From NCBI GenBank assembly GCA_001295935.1, contig LJHX01000033.1, positions 1 to 47,170 on the forward strand: a DNA stretch of 47,170 nt, written 5' to 3'. This document shows, piece by piece, positions 7,486-16,128 of this stretch. The stretch comes from an alpha proteobacterium AAP81b (GTDB lineage: Bacteria > Pseudomonadota > Alphaproteobacteria > Sphingomonadales > Sphingomonadaceae). The first letter of the stretch is position 1; each line of letters begins with the position of its first letter. Made by a program: the position numbers and the translations under genes. The notes beneath the pieces are model-generated. The model saw nothing but the letters and a program-made list of their open reading frames with translations, did not search any database and was not told the DNA's origin.

Positions 7486-8916
7486 TCAGCTTGACGGGGT
7501 CGTGGGCGTCTCGCTGCGCCAGCCGGCGCCGAGAGCGAGATTGGCGATCGCCCAGGCATCGCGCTCGCTCGCCTCTGCGGCGGCCTGTGCGGCTTCGGCG
7601 GCAAGGCCATCCGCCTCGGCCCGGGCGAGTTCAAAGGGGCTGGACAGCCCGGCGCGGTGGCGGGAGCGGACGGCGTTCACCGCCACCGACGCTGCGCCGC
7701 GGGCGGCGCGGGCGGCGTCAGCACTGCGTCGGGCGCTCAGCCAGCCATCGAGGGCGCCATCGGCCTCCTCGACGGCCGCCAGCAGCGTCTGCTGCCAGGT
7801 CGCCGCGGCGGCCTCGCTGCCGGCATCGGCAGCGGCGATGCCAGCCTTGATCCGGCCAAGATTGAAAATGCCCCAGTTGAGCGACGGCCCGATGGCAAAA
7901 CGGAAGGCGCCGGCGTTGCCGAGATCGACGGGGGTCGCCGCCAATCCCGCCGAAGCCCCCATCGACAGGCTGGGATAGAGCGCTGCGCGCGACGCGCCGG
8001 CGCGTTCGAACGCCGCCTGCAGCTGTTGCTCGGCCCGCTGCACATCCGGGCGCATCCGCAGCAGCGCGCGCGGATCGTGGACCGTGAGCGTGGCCGGTGT
8101 GCGGGCGTCGGTCGTGACCGTCGCCCCGCTACCGACAAAGCGGATCGGGTCGGCGGCGGTGAGTACCGCCAGCCGGCGCAGCGCATTGCGCTGGGCAAGA
8201 TCGAGCGCCGGCCGTTCGGCCGCGGCCTGCGCGTGCACCTGCTCCAGCGCCGCGACGTCGGCCGCCGTGCCGCCGCCACGCGCGACGCGCAAGCGTGCCA
8301 TGGCGATGAGCCTGTCGAGCGCCGCAAGCCGTCGGTCGATCACCACCGCCAGCTGCCGGCTGCGCCCCAGATCGAGCCAGGCCCGCACCACCTGCGCGGC
8401 AACCGCCGCTTCGACCTGCCGACGCTGCCACCGCGCCGCCTGCGCGTCGGCCAGCGCTGCCCGCGCCGCCTTGGCGCGGCCACCGACAAAATCGAGTTCC
8501 CACGAGAGATCGCCGCCGAAGCTGGCGATGGTCATGTCGGGAAACGCCTCCGGCGTCCGGAAGATCGGCGGCTGGGTTGCCGATGGCTCGCGCAGGCGCT
8601 GCACGCCGGCCGAGACACCGCCCTGTGGCAGCCGCTGCGCGCGCGCTTCTCGTGCGAGGGCCCCGGCGGCCTTCAGATTGGCATCGGCCGCCGCAAGTTC
8701 GAAGTTGGCCGCCAGCGCCTCTGCAACAAGGCGATCAAGATCGGCCGAGCCAAAGGCCGTCCACCAGTCGAAGTGCAATTCGCCACTGGCCAGCGCGGGG
8801 TCGCTGGCGCTCCAGTTGGCCGAGGGCGGCGCCGGCACTGGCTTGGGCGGCGGCGCGCCGGCACAGCCGGCAAGCAGCGCGGCCAGCGCAAATGTTGCAA
8901 ACAGGGATCGGGTCAC
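7486..8916 (-). CDS. efflux outer membrane factor lipoprotein (NodT/TolC family)
   Basis: This 476-residue protein has a lipoprotein signal ending LLAGC (lipidated Cys18) and two tandem repeats of the outer membrane efflux protein domain, seen as long Ala-rich coiled helices (ELAAADANLKAAGALAREAR and its counterpart after residue 240). RMRPDVQRAEQQLQAA is characteristic of the NodT branch. It forms the trimeric outer membrane duct of the tripartite pump. It starts 12 bases after the pump gene stop, so the genes are cotranscribed. The 4650-base open frame on the opposite strand through this region is an antisense artefact of high GC. Confidence 0.93.
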   Translation of the reverse strand: MTRSLFATFALAALLAGCAGAPPPKPVPAPPSANWSASDPALASGELHFDWWTAFGSADLDRLVAEALAANFELAAADANLKAAGALAREARAQRLPQGGVSAGVQRLREPSATQPPIFRTPEAFPDMTIASFGGDLSWELDFVGGRAKAARAALADAQAARWQRRQVEAAVAAQVVRAWLDLGRSRQLAVVIDRRLAALDRLIAMARLRVARGGGTAADVAALEQVHAQAAAERPALDLAQRNALRRLAVLTAADPIRFVGSGATVTTDARTPATLTVHDPRALLRMRPDVQRAEQQLQAAFERAGASRAALYPSLSMGASAGLAATPVDLGNAGAFRFAIGPSLNWGIFNLGRIKAGIAAADAGSEAAAATWQQTLLAAVEEADGALDGWLSARRSADAARAARGAASVAVNAVRSRHRAGLSSPFELARAEADGLAAEAAQAAAEASERDAWAIANLALGAGWRSETPTTPSS

Positions 8917-8928
8917 GGTCAGTCTCCG

Positions 8929-11900
8929 TCAGGCTGCGGCCGCCGCCTGCCGTTCGCGGAACAGCAGCGCATAGAGGGCCGGGATGAGGACAAGGGTGAT
9001 GAGGGTGCCAAGCGCCAGGCCGCCAATCATGGCAGCGCCCATCGGCCGCCACAGATCGCCGCCGAACAGATAGAGCGGCACCAACCCCATGATGCAGGCC
9101 AGCTTGGTCATCACGATCGGGCGCAGGCGCACGGCGGCGGCCGTCGCTACAGCCTCGTTCAGCGCCAGGCCGGCATTGCGCTCCTCCTGGATGCGTTCCA
9201 GCAGCAGCACGGCGTTGTTGACGATGATCCCGGCGAGCGCGAGCAGCCCCAGGGTGGCGGTGAAGCTCATCGCCTCACCGCTCAGCTTCAGGCCCAGCGA
9301 CGCGCCGATCAGCACGAAGGGGATCGAGGCCATGATGATCGCCGTCTTGCGCACCGAACCGAACTGCCACAGGAACAGCGCCGCCATGCCCATCAGCGCG
9401 ATCGGGAAGTAGCGCTCGATGCCTTCATTGGAGGTGCGGCTTTCCTCGATCTCGCCGCCCAGTTCGAGTGCATGGCCGGGCGCCAACGCCAGCCGGTCCA
9501 CCGCCGGCGTGACCTGATCGACAATCTCCTGAGACGCGAGGGTGGGGTGACGCGCCGACACCGTGATCACCGGGCTGTGATCGCGGCGCATCAGCACGCT
9601 CGGCTGGCTTGCCAGGCGCACGGTGGCGATCTGGCCCAGCGGCACGCTGCCTTCGGCACCGAACACCGGCAGCGCCGCCAGCCTTTCGGGTGCCGTGCGC
9701 TCGTCTTCCGGCGCGCGCAGCACCACCGGCACCAGCACATCGCCCTGGCGCAGCACGGTCACGGGCATCCCCGCCGTTGCCGCTTCCAGCGAGCGGGCCA
9801 CCGCGCTGGCCGACACGCCGGCCGCCATTGCCCGGGCGTGATCGATATCGACCACCAGGCGGGTGATGCGGCCTTCGGCATCATCGCGGATGTCGGCAAT
9901 GCCGGGGATGGCCGCCAGCGCCCGCTTCAGTGCCATGGCACCGCGCTCCAGCTCGGCGCGATCGGGGCCAGCCAGACGAAACACTGCCGTGCCGGCTTCG
10001 GAGGCACCCAGCGAAAAGCGCTTGGGCTCGATCAGCGCCTCGGGAAACCGGGCGGCCAGAGTCTGGCGCAGCTTGGCCAGCACGGTCTCGCTGTCTGCAT
10101 CCTTGGTCAGGTTCACCACCGCATAGATGCGGTGCGGCGCCGGCGCCGGTGGATTGAGGCCCAGGATGAAGCGCGGGCCGCCGTCGTTCACATAGATGGC
10201 GTTGCTGGTGAGTTCAGGAAAGCGCTTCCTGTCGGCGAGCACGGCGGACATGTCGGCCGCCAGCCGATAGCTTGCCCGCGTCGAGGCACCCGCCGGCAGC
10301 TCGACCGGGATCTGCAGTTGGGGCCGGGCCGAAGCGGCCAACAGCTGCGGCGGAATGGTGGCAAAGATCGCGAAGGACGCAAGCAGCAGCCCGACCATCG
10401 CCGCCACGATGGTGCGCGGTCGGCCCACGATGACGCCGACCCGGCCTTCATACCAGCGCCGCACGCGGGCCAGCCAACCCTTGTCGTCATGCGCGGCGTC
10501 ATGGGCGCCGGCATATTGGCGCGACATCAGCGGCGTGACGGTCAGTGCCAGGAACAGCGACAGCAGCAGGGTGATCGCCATCACGATGGCAAGGCTGCGC
10601 ATGTATTCGGCGGTGTCGCTGGTGCCGGCCGCCAGCGGCGCAAAGGCGAAGATGATGGCAAGGCTGGAGGTCAGCAGCGGCGCCGCCATGCTGCGGCCGG
10701 CGGCTTCGGCGGCCACATCGGCGGCTTCGCCTTCGGCCAGCCGGCGCTGATAATCCTCGACCACGACAATACCGTTGTCGACGAACAGGCCCAGCGAGAT
10801 GATGATCGCCGCGATAGAAACCATGTGCAGCTCGATGCCGAGGAGGCGCATGATGACCAGCGTGCCCATCACGGTGAGCGGCACGATCACGCCGGTCACC
10901 AGGCCGGCACGCCAGCCGAGGAACATCACCACCACCAGCATCACCACCGCGACGGTTTCCAGGAAAGTCTGGCCGACCTTGAACAGGTCCTTGGCCACCA
11001 CCTGCGACTGGTCGGTGATGGTCGTCAGCCTCATGCCGGCCGGCAGCGCCTGTTCCACCTCGGCCACGCGGGCATCGAGCCGCTCGGCGAAGGAGAGGAC
11101 ATTCAGCCCGGTGCGCATCGACACGCCCAGCACCACGGCCGGCTGGCCATTGACCACCACCGCGGTCTGCGGCGGATCGACGGGGGCCTGGCGGATGCTG
11201 CCAAGTGCGCCCAGCGGCATGCTGCGGCCATCGGCCAGCGGGATCTGCACGCCGGCCAGCGCTGCCAGGCCGGGCAGGTCGCCGCTTGGTTCGAGCGCCA
11301 GCAGCCGGCGGCCCGTATCGATCTCGCCGGCCGCCGCCACGATGTTGCGTTCGGCCAGATGGCTCGCCACCTTGTCGAAGGACAGGCCGGCCGCCGCCAG
11401 CTTCGCCGGAGCGAGATCGACGAACACCCGCTCCTCGCGCACCCCGTGCAGCGAAATGCGCTCGACGCCGTCCACGGTCTGCAAGCGATCACGGGCGATG
11501 CGTGCCCAATCCTGCAACTGGCCGGCGCTATAACCCTTGCCGGTCAGCGCCAGGCTGCGCACCGCCACACGGGCGAACTCGTCGTTGATGACGATCGGGC
11601 TGATGCCTTCGGGCAATTGTCCGCGCACCTCGTCCATCTTCACGCGCACGCGCTGCCAGATCGCCGGCAACCGGCCGGCCGCGGTGCCATCGTGCAGCGT
11701 GACCGAAATGAACACCGATCCGGGCCGCACGACCGTCTCGATGGTCTTGACTTCGGCAACCTCGCGCAGCCGCTCCTCGATCGGCCTGGCGACAAGCTGC
11801 TCGGTGCGCTCGCTGGTAGCGCCGGGCAGATAGGCCTCCACGGTCGCGGCGCGGACCTGGACAAAGGGCTCTTCGGTGGCAGGAAAATCCAGCAGCGCCG

Positions 11901-11979
11901 TCAGGCCCGAAAGAAACAGGGCGATGGCAGCCACAAGGGTGAACCGGCCCCGGCGGAGCGCGGCGGCGGTGATCGACAT
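8929..11979 (-). CDS. RND efflux transporter, inner membrane pump (HAE1 family)
   Basis: At 1016 residues it is full length for a hydrophobe/amphiphile RND pump. It shows the first membrane helix (13-30), large periplasmic loops after helices 1 and 7, and the helix-4 motif ISLGLFVDNGIVVVEDY with proton-relay Asp401, ahead of the docking and second membrane half (ALAGIIVNNAVLLLERI, MGAAMIGGLALGTLITL). It should export drugs, solvents or toxic metabolites by proton antiport. The ATG at 11979 was chosen because the longer frame upstream overlaps the adaptor gene. It lies 31 bases after the adaptor stop and 12 before the outer membrane factor start. The substrate is not predictable. Confidence 0.95.
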   Translation of the reverse strand: MSITAAALRRGRFTLVAAIALFLSGLTALLDFPATEEPFVQVRAATVEAYLPGATSERTEQLVARPIEERLREVAEVKTIETVVRPGSVFISVTLHDGTAAGRLPAIWQRVRVKMDEVRGQLPEGISPIVINDEFARVAVRSLALTGKGYSAGQLQDWARIARDRLQTVDGVERISLHGVREERVFVDLAPAKLAAAGLSFDKVASHLAERNIVAAAGEIDTGRRLLALEPSGDLPGLAALAGVQIPLADGRSMPLGALGSIRQAPVDPPQTAVVVNGQPAVVLGVSMRTGLNVLSFAERLDARVAEVEQALPAGMRLTTITDQSQVVAKDLFKVGQTFLETVAVVMLVVVMFLGWRAGLVTGVIVPLTVMGTLVIMRLLGIELHMVSIAAIIISLGLFVDNGIVVVEDYQRRLAEGEAADVAAEAAGRSMAAPLLTSSLAIIFAFAPLAAGTSDTAEYMRSLAIVMAITLLLSLFLALTVTPLMSRQYAGAHDAAHDDKGWLARVRRWYEGRVGVIVGRPRTIVAAMVGLLLASFAIFATIPPQLLAASARPQLQIPVELPAGASTRASYRLAADMSAVLADRKRFPELTSNAIYVNDGGPRFILGLNPPAPAPHRIYAVVNLTKDADSETVLAKLRQTLAARFPEALIEPKRFSLGASEAGTAVFRLAGPDRAELERGAMALKRALAAIPGIADIRDDAEGRITRLVVDIDHARAMAAGVSASAVARSLEAATAGMPVTVLRQGDVLVPVVLRAPEDERTAPERLAALPVFGAEGSVPLGQIATVRLASQPSVLMRRDHSPVITVSARHPTLASQEIVDQVTPAVDRLALAPGHALELGGEIEESRTSNEGIERYFPIALMGMAALFLWQFGSVRKTAIIMASIPFVLIGASLGLKLSGEAMSFTATLGLLALAGIIVNNAVLLLERIQEERNAGLALNEAVATAAAVRLRPIVMTKLACIMGLVPLYLFGGDLWRPMGAAMIGGLALGTLITLVLIPALYALLFRERQAAAAA

Positions 11980-12010
11980 GGGGGAAGATCCTTGCTGGGC
12001 AGCGCCGGCG

Positions 12011-13072
12011 TCAGCGCACGGCGACATGGGGGCGGACACGCATGCCCGCCTGGAGGAACTCGCCGCCGGCCGCGACGACCAGATCACCGGCCGCCAGCCG
12101 GCCCCGGACAAGGGCGCTGGCGCCTGCAAGGCCGAGCAGTTGCACCGGTACATCGTGCAGGCGGTTGTCGGCGCCGACGACGCGGATGGTCTGGCGGCCA
12201 TCGCGGCCTTCGAGGACGGCGGACTGCGGAACGCGTGCCGACGCGGTCTGCAGGGCAGCCGGCAACAGCAGTTCCACAATCGCCCCCGGCGCCGGCGCCC
12301 CGGCGATGACCACGAAGCTGGCATCGCGGCCACCAGTGCCATTGTCCCGCGTGCTGATCCCGGCGAGCCGTGCGGTGCCGGTGATGCCATCATGCTGGAA
12401 GCTGATCCGCGCGCCTTGCCGCAACCGGGCGGCAACGTCTGCCGGCAGTGCCGCGCTGATCAGGCGATCACCCTCGCCTTCGATCTCGAACGCCGGTGCG
12501 CCCGGCGCCAGCATCGCCGACAGCATGGCCGGCCGCGCCGCAACCACGCCGGCCGATGGCGCGCGCAGCAGGGCCAGCGTCTTGTCCCGCCGGGCCTGGC
12601 TGGCCTGCACATCGGCTAGGCTCTTGGCCGCACGCGCCGTCGCCGCCTCGGCCCGCGCGGTATCGAGCTCGGCCGCCGAGGCGGTGCCGTCGGCCACCAG
12701 TTGCGCCACGCGCTCGGCATTGCGCGCGCGTTCGGCCGCCGTCGCCGCCGCACGGGCCGCTTCTGCCATTGCCGCGCTCACCCGAAGGTCGAGCGGCACG
12801 GTGTCGAGGCGCGCCAGCACCTGACCGGCAGCAACGCGATCACCGACATCGGCCAGCAGCACCACAACACGCCCGCCCTGTTCGGCAGACACGATATGTG
12901 TCTGCGCCGAGCGCACCGTGCCGACCACCATGTTGGCGGCAGCCGTGGCGGGTTCGGCGCGGCTGGCCAGCACAGTGCGCACCGGCGCCAGGGCCGGCGT
13001 GTCGGCGGCATCCGAGCAGGCCTGAAGCGCCAGCGCGCCAACCATCATACAGATTAGCGAGGCCTTACTCAT
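12011..13072 (-). CDS. RND efflux periplasmic adaptor (membrane fusion protein)
   Basis: This 353-residue lipoprotein (LALQAC, Cys19) has the adaptor order: a lipoyl half-domain (VVGTVRSAQTHIVSAEQGGRV, DRVAAGQVLARLD), an alpha-helical hairpin rich in Ala and Arg (about 95-160), the second lipoyl half (LRAPSAGVV), then beta-barrel and membrane-proximal domains. It bridges the pump and the outer membrane factor. AGGAG seven bases before the ATG at 13072 fixes the start. It begins 64 bases after the tetR stop on the same strand, so it may belong to the tetR transcript or have its own promoter in that gap. Confidence 0.92.
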   Translation of the reverse strand: MSKASLICMMVGALALQACSDAADTPALAPVRTVLASRAEPATAAANMVVGTVRSAQTHIVSAEQGGRVVVLLADVGDRVAAGQVLARLDTVPLDLRVSAAMAEAARAAATAAERARNAERVAQLVADGTASAAELDTARAEAATARAAKSLADVQASQARRDKTLALLRAPSAGVVAARPAMLSAMLAPGAPAFEIEGEGDRLISAALPADVAARLRQGARISFQHDGITGTARLAGISTRDNGTGGRDASFVVIAGAPAPGAIVELLLPAALQTASARVPQSAVLEGRDGRQTIRVVGADNRLHDVPVQLLGLAGASALVRGRLAAGDLVVAAGGEFLQAGMRVRPHVAVR

Positions 13073-13136
13073 TTTATGCTCCTGTGCAATCCTGGGGCAG
13101 CGTGAAACTGCCCATCGTTGGGGGTTTATCGCGTCG

Positions 13137-13784
13137 TCAGGGGGTTGGGATGGGCGGAACTGCAACCGGTGCCAGCGCTTGCACGATGAACTGGTCTGCT
13201 GCCACAATCAGGTCTTCGGTTTCACTGAGCCCGAAGGCGAAGCGGCCGGTCATGCCATCGAACAGCGAGACGATGATGCGTGCGGCGACCTCGGGTGCAA
13301 AGTCATTGCGCAGTTCACCCTTGGCCTGATAGCGCGCGATCACCGCGCCGATCTCCCGGACAACATGGTCGTCGGCCGCCTTGACCACGGCGGCAATGGC
13401 AGGATTGCGGGCCGCTTCGGCCAGGATTTCCAACCGCAGGCGGCTGTCATGGGCAACGTCACGATTGGCCGTCACCATCCTGGTGGTGATTTCCAGACCC
13501 TCCCGGAAGCTTGGCGCCTCCTCAACAATCCTGATGAGTTCGAGATCGCCCGCCAGTTCCTCCTCGATCAGCGCCCTGACCAGATCATCCTTGTTCGGGA
13601 AATACTGGTAGAGATTGGCAACGCTAACCCTCGCCTCGGCGCTGATCTCGGCCGTGCTCGCGGCATGGAAGCCCTTGCGCAAGAAGCAGAGCCGGGCGCC
13701 AGCCAGGATCTGGTCCCGTCGAAGGGCGCGCGCTTCCTCGTTGACCGGGCGGCCAAGGTGCGATTGAGTTGATGTCTGAGCCAT
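13137..13784 (-). CDS. TetR/AcrR-family repressor of the efflux operon
   Basis: This 215-residue protein has a TetR N-terminal HTH: QILAGARLCFLRKGFHAAST, then AEISAEARVSVANLYQYFPN, then KDDLV. The remaining helices form the ligand-binding part, which resembles the TetR_C domain of AcrR-like regulators. It is the first gene of the efflux unit, with a palindrome 14 bases upstream of its start. The expected logic is repression of itself and the pump until a pump substrate binds. No Shine-Dalgarno sequence precedes the ATG at 13784; the operator occupies most of the leader. Confidence 0.9.
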   Translation of the reverse strand: MAQTSTQSHLGRPVNEEARALRRDQILAGARLCFLRKGFHAASTAEISAEARVSVANLYQYFPNKDDLVRALIEEELAGDLELIRIVEEAPSFREGLEITTRMVTANRDVAHDSRLRLEILAEAARNPAIAAVVKAADDHVVREIGAVIARYQAKGELRNDFAPEVAARIIVSLFDGMTGRFAFGLSETEDLIVAADQFIVQALAPVAVPPIPTP

Positions 13785-13797
13785 AATGCGAGTTTAA

Positions 13798-13817
13798 ATA
13801 AGCGCGCGCTCACTTAT
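13798..13817. promoter_or_regulatory. candidate operator of the efflux TetR repressor
   Basis: An imperfect 20-bp palindrome, ATAAGCGCGC-GCTCACTTAT, resembles the ATAAGTGAGC-type sites of TetR repressors that control RND pumps. It lies 14-33 bases upstream of the tetR ATG, where it would block promoter or leader. It differs in sequence from the island operators further right. Confidence 0.55.
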
Positions 13818-14115
13818 GTCAAGTTCACATCGACGCGGCCGCTTAGAATGACTACATGCTATTGAATATATTCGAATTTGCCTGAAACCAACCTGGCAGA
13901 AACCGCTCCGGCGCGCGACTTGGCAGTGCGAATCAGCAACGACAGCGTGCAATAGCGCCCGCTTGGGCGGCATCTGTCCGGCACCCCAGCATCCCAACGG
14001 GGCAAAGATATCGCTGGTTTGGGCAATGCGGACGGAGCCGGATATCCTTCGGCACCTATTGCAACGGGAAAGTCGTCGATTCCACGCCGGAATACGCTTT
14101 CACATCCGCAAAAAC
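13818..14115. other. intergenic, no gene recognised
   Basis: This is 298 bases between the efflux regulator and the left direct repeat. Only short open frames occur, without protein-like composition. There is an AT-rich segment at 13858-13880. I see no tRNA, recombinase remnant or clear hairpin. Confidence 0.5.
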
Positions 14116-14136
14116 GCCCCGTCACTCCCACTCGAT
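14116..14136. repeat. left attachment-site repeat (attL-like copy of the guaA 3' end)
   Basis: The 21 bases are identical to 31126-31146 and include the core CACTCCCACTCGAT; the next base differs (T here, C in guaA). Outside the 21 bases similarity stops on both sides. It matches the last codons and stop of guaA but no guaA coding sequence adjoins it, as expected for the displaced copy. Confidence 0.8.
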
Positions 14137-14437
14137 TGTTCAATCTGCCCATAAGTCATTGTTTTTATTTGATATATTGCCATTCTTCGGTGGCCCAGCC
14201 CGCCCCAAGGCCCGTCATTTGATTATCCTATTGAAATAATTGATTAAATAGATACGAAAATTTTTTCGCAATTCCAGTATCTATCGACACCTCTTCTGCC
14301 TTTGCAGTCGATTTCGATTGCGCGACCTTACGCCCCACGAAGCACCAGAAAAATACCGTCACCGACCTCCTTCGGGAACCGGCCAGGCAGGCAAGTGGCG
14401 CACCACCACCTGCGCGATCACCAACAGCTTGCACGCC
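14137..14437. other. AT-rich left end of the island, no gene recognised
   Basis: This stretch includes the most AT-rich tracts of the window (14156-14185 and 14221-14275). Short open frames exist on both strands (for example 14228-14434 on the minus strand), but I found no tyrosine- or serine-recombinase motif in them. It probably holds the debris of the island end. Confidence 0.5.
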
Positions 14438-14731
14438 CTACGCTTTTGCGTCCCAGCAACGCAAAGGATTACCGAGGAAGAGTGCACATCGGGTCACTTC
14501 GGTTGCCGAAATCCAGAAGCCGTCAGCCGTGACCGTGCGTGGTAAGCCGTCTTTGCGGTCGCGCGCCGCCTCGCCGATGGAGACGGTGCCGCCCACGTTC
14601 CACGGCATCTTGCGCCTGGCGATCCCGGCACGAGAAGGCGCGGTGGCGGTCGATGGTCCGTGCCCGGACTCAGCCGTGCAACTGGCCGGCGGCAGTGCAA
14701 GCGAGGAAAGATGCGTCGCCTTGCCGATCAT
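14438..14731 (-). pseudogene. formylglycine-generating enzyme (SUMF1 family), N-terminal remnant
   Basis: Residues 40-80 of this 97-residue frame follow the N-terminal strand pattern of formylglycine-generating enzymes: WNVGGTVSIGE, then DGLPRTVTADGFWISATEVT (families show GGTF-x-MGS ... V-DGFWI...EVTN). Homology stops at about 14492; the next codons are unrelated and the catalytic C-terminal cysteines are absent. Formylglycine-generating enzyme converts the sulfatase CxPSR cysteine to formylglycine, so the intact gene would have served the two island sulfatases. Its ATG lies 62 bases inside the end of the isomerase-like gene on the same strand, suggesting original translational coupling. The family call rests on this short block. 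Confidence 0.55.
14443..14467. other. hairpin at the break point of the formylglycine-enzyme remnant
   Basis: Arms CTTTTGCGT and ACGCAAAGG pair over 9 bp (one G-T) with the 7-nt loop CCCAGCA. It lies about 25 bases beyond where the homology of the remnant ends, so it may mark a recombination end or a terminator. Confidence 0.35.
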
Positions 14732-15965
14732 TGCTCTGCCCCGCGCGACGCCGGATCTCGGAAGCGATCAGCCACAGGCGGTCCTGGCCCCACACGCACA
14801 GGTCCGGCTCCCCGTCGGCGCCACGCAGGCGATAGCTGGGAACGCCCCATAGGCCTAGATCTTCGGTCATTTCGCGCTGCCGGAGCGCGGTCAGCTCCTT
14901 CCAGTCCTCGGTGCCAAGCCGCGGCTCGGCCTCGGCCCACGCGAGCCCAGCCTCCTCAACCGCCCGCCGCAGGCCTTGCCGTTCGTGCAGTCCCACGCCC
15001 TCGGCCCAGGCAAGGCGCAGCCCGACGGACATCAATGCGATGTCCTTGCCTTGCTCGGCCGCCCAGGGAAGCAGCGCATAGAGCATGCGGGTCGGCCCGC
15101 CGATCGGAGTCATGACGGGTCCGAAATCGACACCGAGATACTCCGCTTCGCGCTTGGCATCGAACATGATGTAGGCGCCCTTTTCCCGCGTGGCGGGCAC
15201 CCCCCGCATGATCATCGGCAACACCGGCTTGTGTTCGAGCCGGATCCCGCATTCGCGCGCCATCGCGATTGTGCGGTCATATATGATCGCGGTGTAGGGC
15301 GAATTGAGCGAGGGATAGAAATCGAGCGTCAGTGCGCTGGCGTCGACCCCTGCCACATCGATCGCCGGTCGCGGGCAGATGAAGGGGAGCGCGGGGTCCT
15401 TGCAGGCGCCAAGGTCGCGCAGCCATTGTTCGAGATGGAACAGCCGGTCGACGCCCCAGAACCACTCGCCCGCATAGTGGAACATGGCCCCGGAGTAATG
15501 GCCGAGCGCGGCGAGCCGTTCGCTTCCCGCATCGAGCGCGGCAGGATCGGGCAGCGTGTCCGGTCTGCTGTGCAGCCGTGATGGGGGCTCGAGGCCGTAA
15601 TGCGGTGCGATCAGTTCGGCATCTCGCATTGCCCAAGCAGCAAGCATGGCCGGTTCGGGCTGGTTCTTGCCCCCGCTGGCGCGGATCTCGTGGCGCACCA
15701 GTTCGATGGCGTATCGGTCTTCGAGAGTCGCGAGGACTTGCTCGGCAAGCTGCGAATAGGGGTCATCATGCTGGTGGAAATATTCGACCCGGTGCGGCGT
15801 GCCGGCAGCGATCCGCGCTGCTTCGGCTTCGTGGCGGCGCAGCGCCCGGATCGCCGGATTGATCAGCTGTTCGAAGCCATCGCGCATGGCAAGTCGCAAC
15901 GCGGCAGGCGGATCGACCATCGCCGGCGGGTTGGGATTGTGTTCGGGCTCTGGCTGAAGCGTCAT
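14670..15965 (-). CDS. tandem DsbA/HCCA-isomerase-like thioredoxin-fold protein
   Basis: This 431-residue protein has two DsbA-like halves. The first opens with VEYFHQHDDPYS (60-71), the second with LDFYPSLNSPY (214-224), each the beta-strand plus SPY turn typical of 2-hydroxychromene-2-carboxylate isomerase and GST-kappa proteins. The second half continues with GGPTRMLYALLPWAAEQGKD and ends WGQDRLWLIASEIRRR. These enzymes use glutathione-dependent isomerisation in aromatic degradation. No CxxC is seen, arguing against a disulfide oxidase. The last ~24 residues are low-complexity and overlap the remnant downstream, so the original stop may be lost. It is transcribed divergently from sulfatase 1 with operator A between them. 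The reaction is inferred. Confidence 0.7.
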   Translation of the reverse strand: MTLQPEPEHNPNPPAMVDPPAALRLAMRDGFEQLINPAIRALRRHEAEAARIAAGTPHRVEYFHQHDDPYSQLAEQVLATLEDRYAIELVRHEIRASGGKNQPEPAMLAAWAMRDAELIAPHYGLEPPSRLHSRPDTLPDPAALDAGSERLAALGHYSGAMFHYAGEWFWGVDRLFHLEQWLRDLGACKDPALPFICPRPAIDVAGVDASALTLDFYPSLNSPYTAIIYDRTIAMARECGIRLEHKPVLPMIMRGVPATREKGAYIMFDAKREAEYLGVDFGPVMTPIGGPTRMLYALLPWAAEQGKDIALMSVGLRLAWAEGVGLHERQGLRRAVEEAGLAWAEAEPRLGTEDWKELTALRQREMTEDLGLWGVPSYRLRGADGEPDLCVWGQDRLWLIASEIRRRAGQSNDRQGDASFLACTAAGQLHG

Positions 15966-16031
15966 TCTAAGGTGCCCTGTTGGCCGGGTCGATCTCCTGC
16001 ATGGGCGCCCCGAGGTGCTGGATCATCGTCT

Positions 16032-16046
16032 TAATGTATGCCATTA
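16032..16046. promoter_or_regulatory. island operator A (TAATGT-ATG-CCATTA)
   Basis: This copy of the island palindrome TAATGY-N3-RYATTA has one mismatch. It sits between the divergent isomerase-like gene and sulfatase 1, so one site could control both. Confidence 0.7.
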
Positions 16047-16128
16047 GATCGGTCAATTCATCGCGGTCTACCGTCCCAGCCATGGTTTTTGGAGGCGGCG
16101 AACGCGATCAAGACGGCAAGGGAAAACG

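Noticed and set aside
7657-12309. A 1550-residue open frame on the plus strand
   Set aside because: It is antisense to the efflux genes, rich in Gly, Arg and His with no domain; it exists because GC-rich codons lack stops in this register.
14228-14434. Possible integrase remnant at the left island end
   Set aside because: No tyrosine-recombinase (R...H-x-x-R...Y) or serine-recombinase motif could be recognised in any frame.
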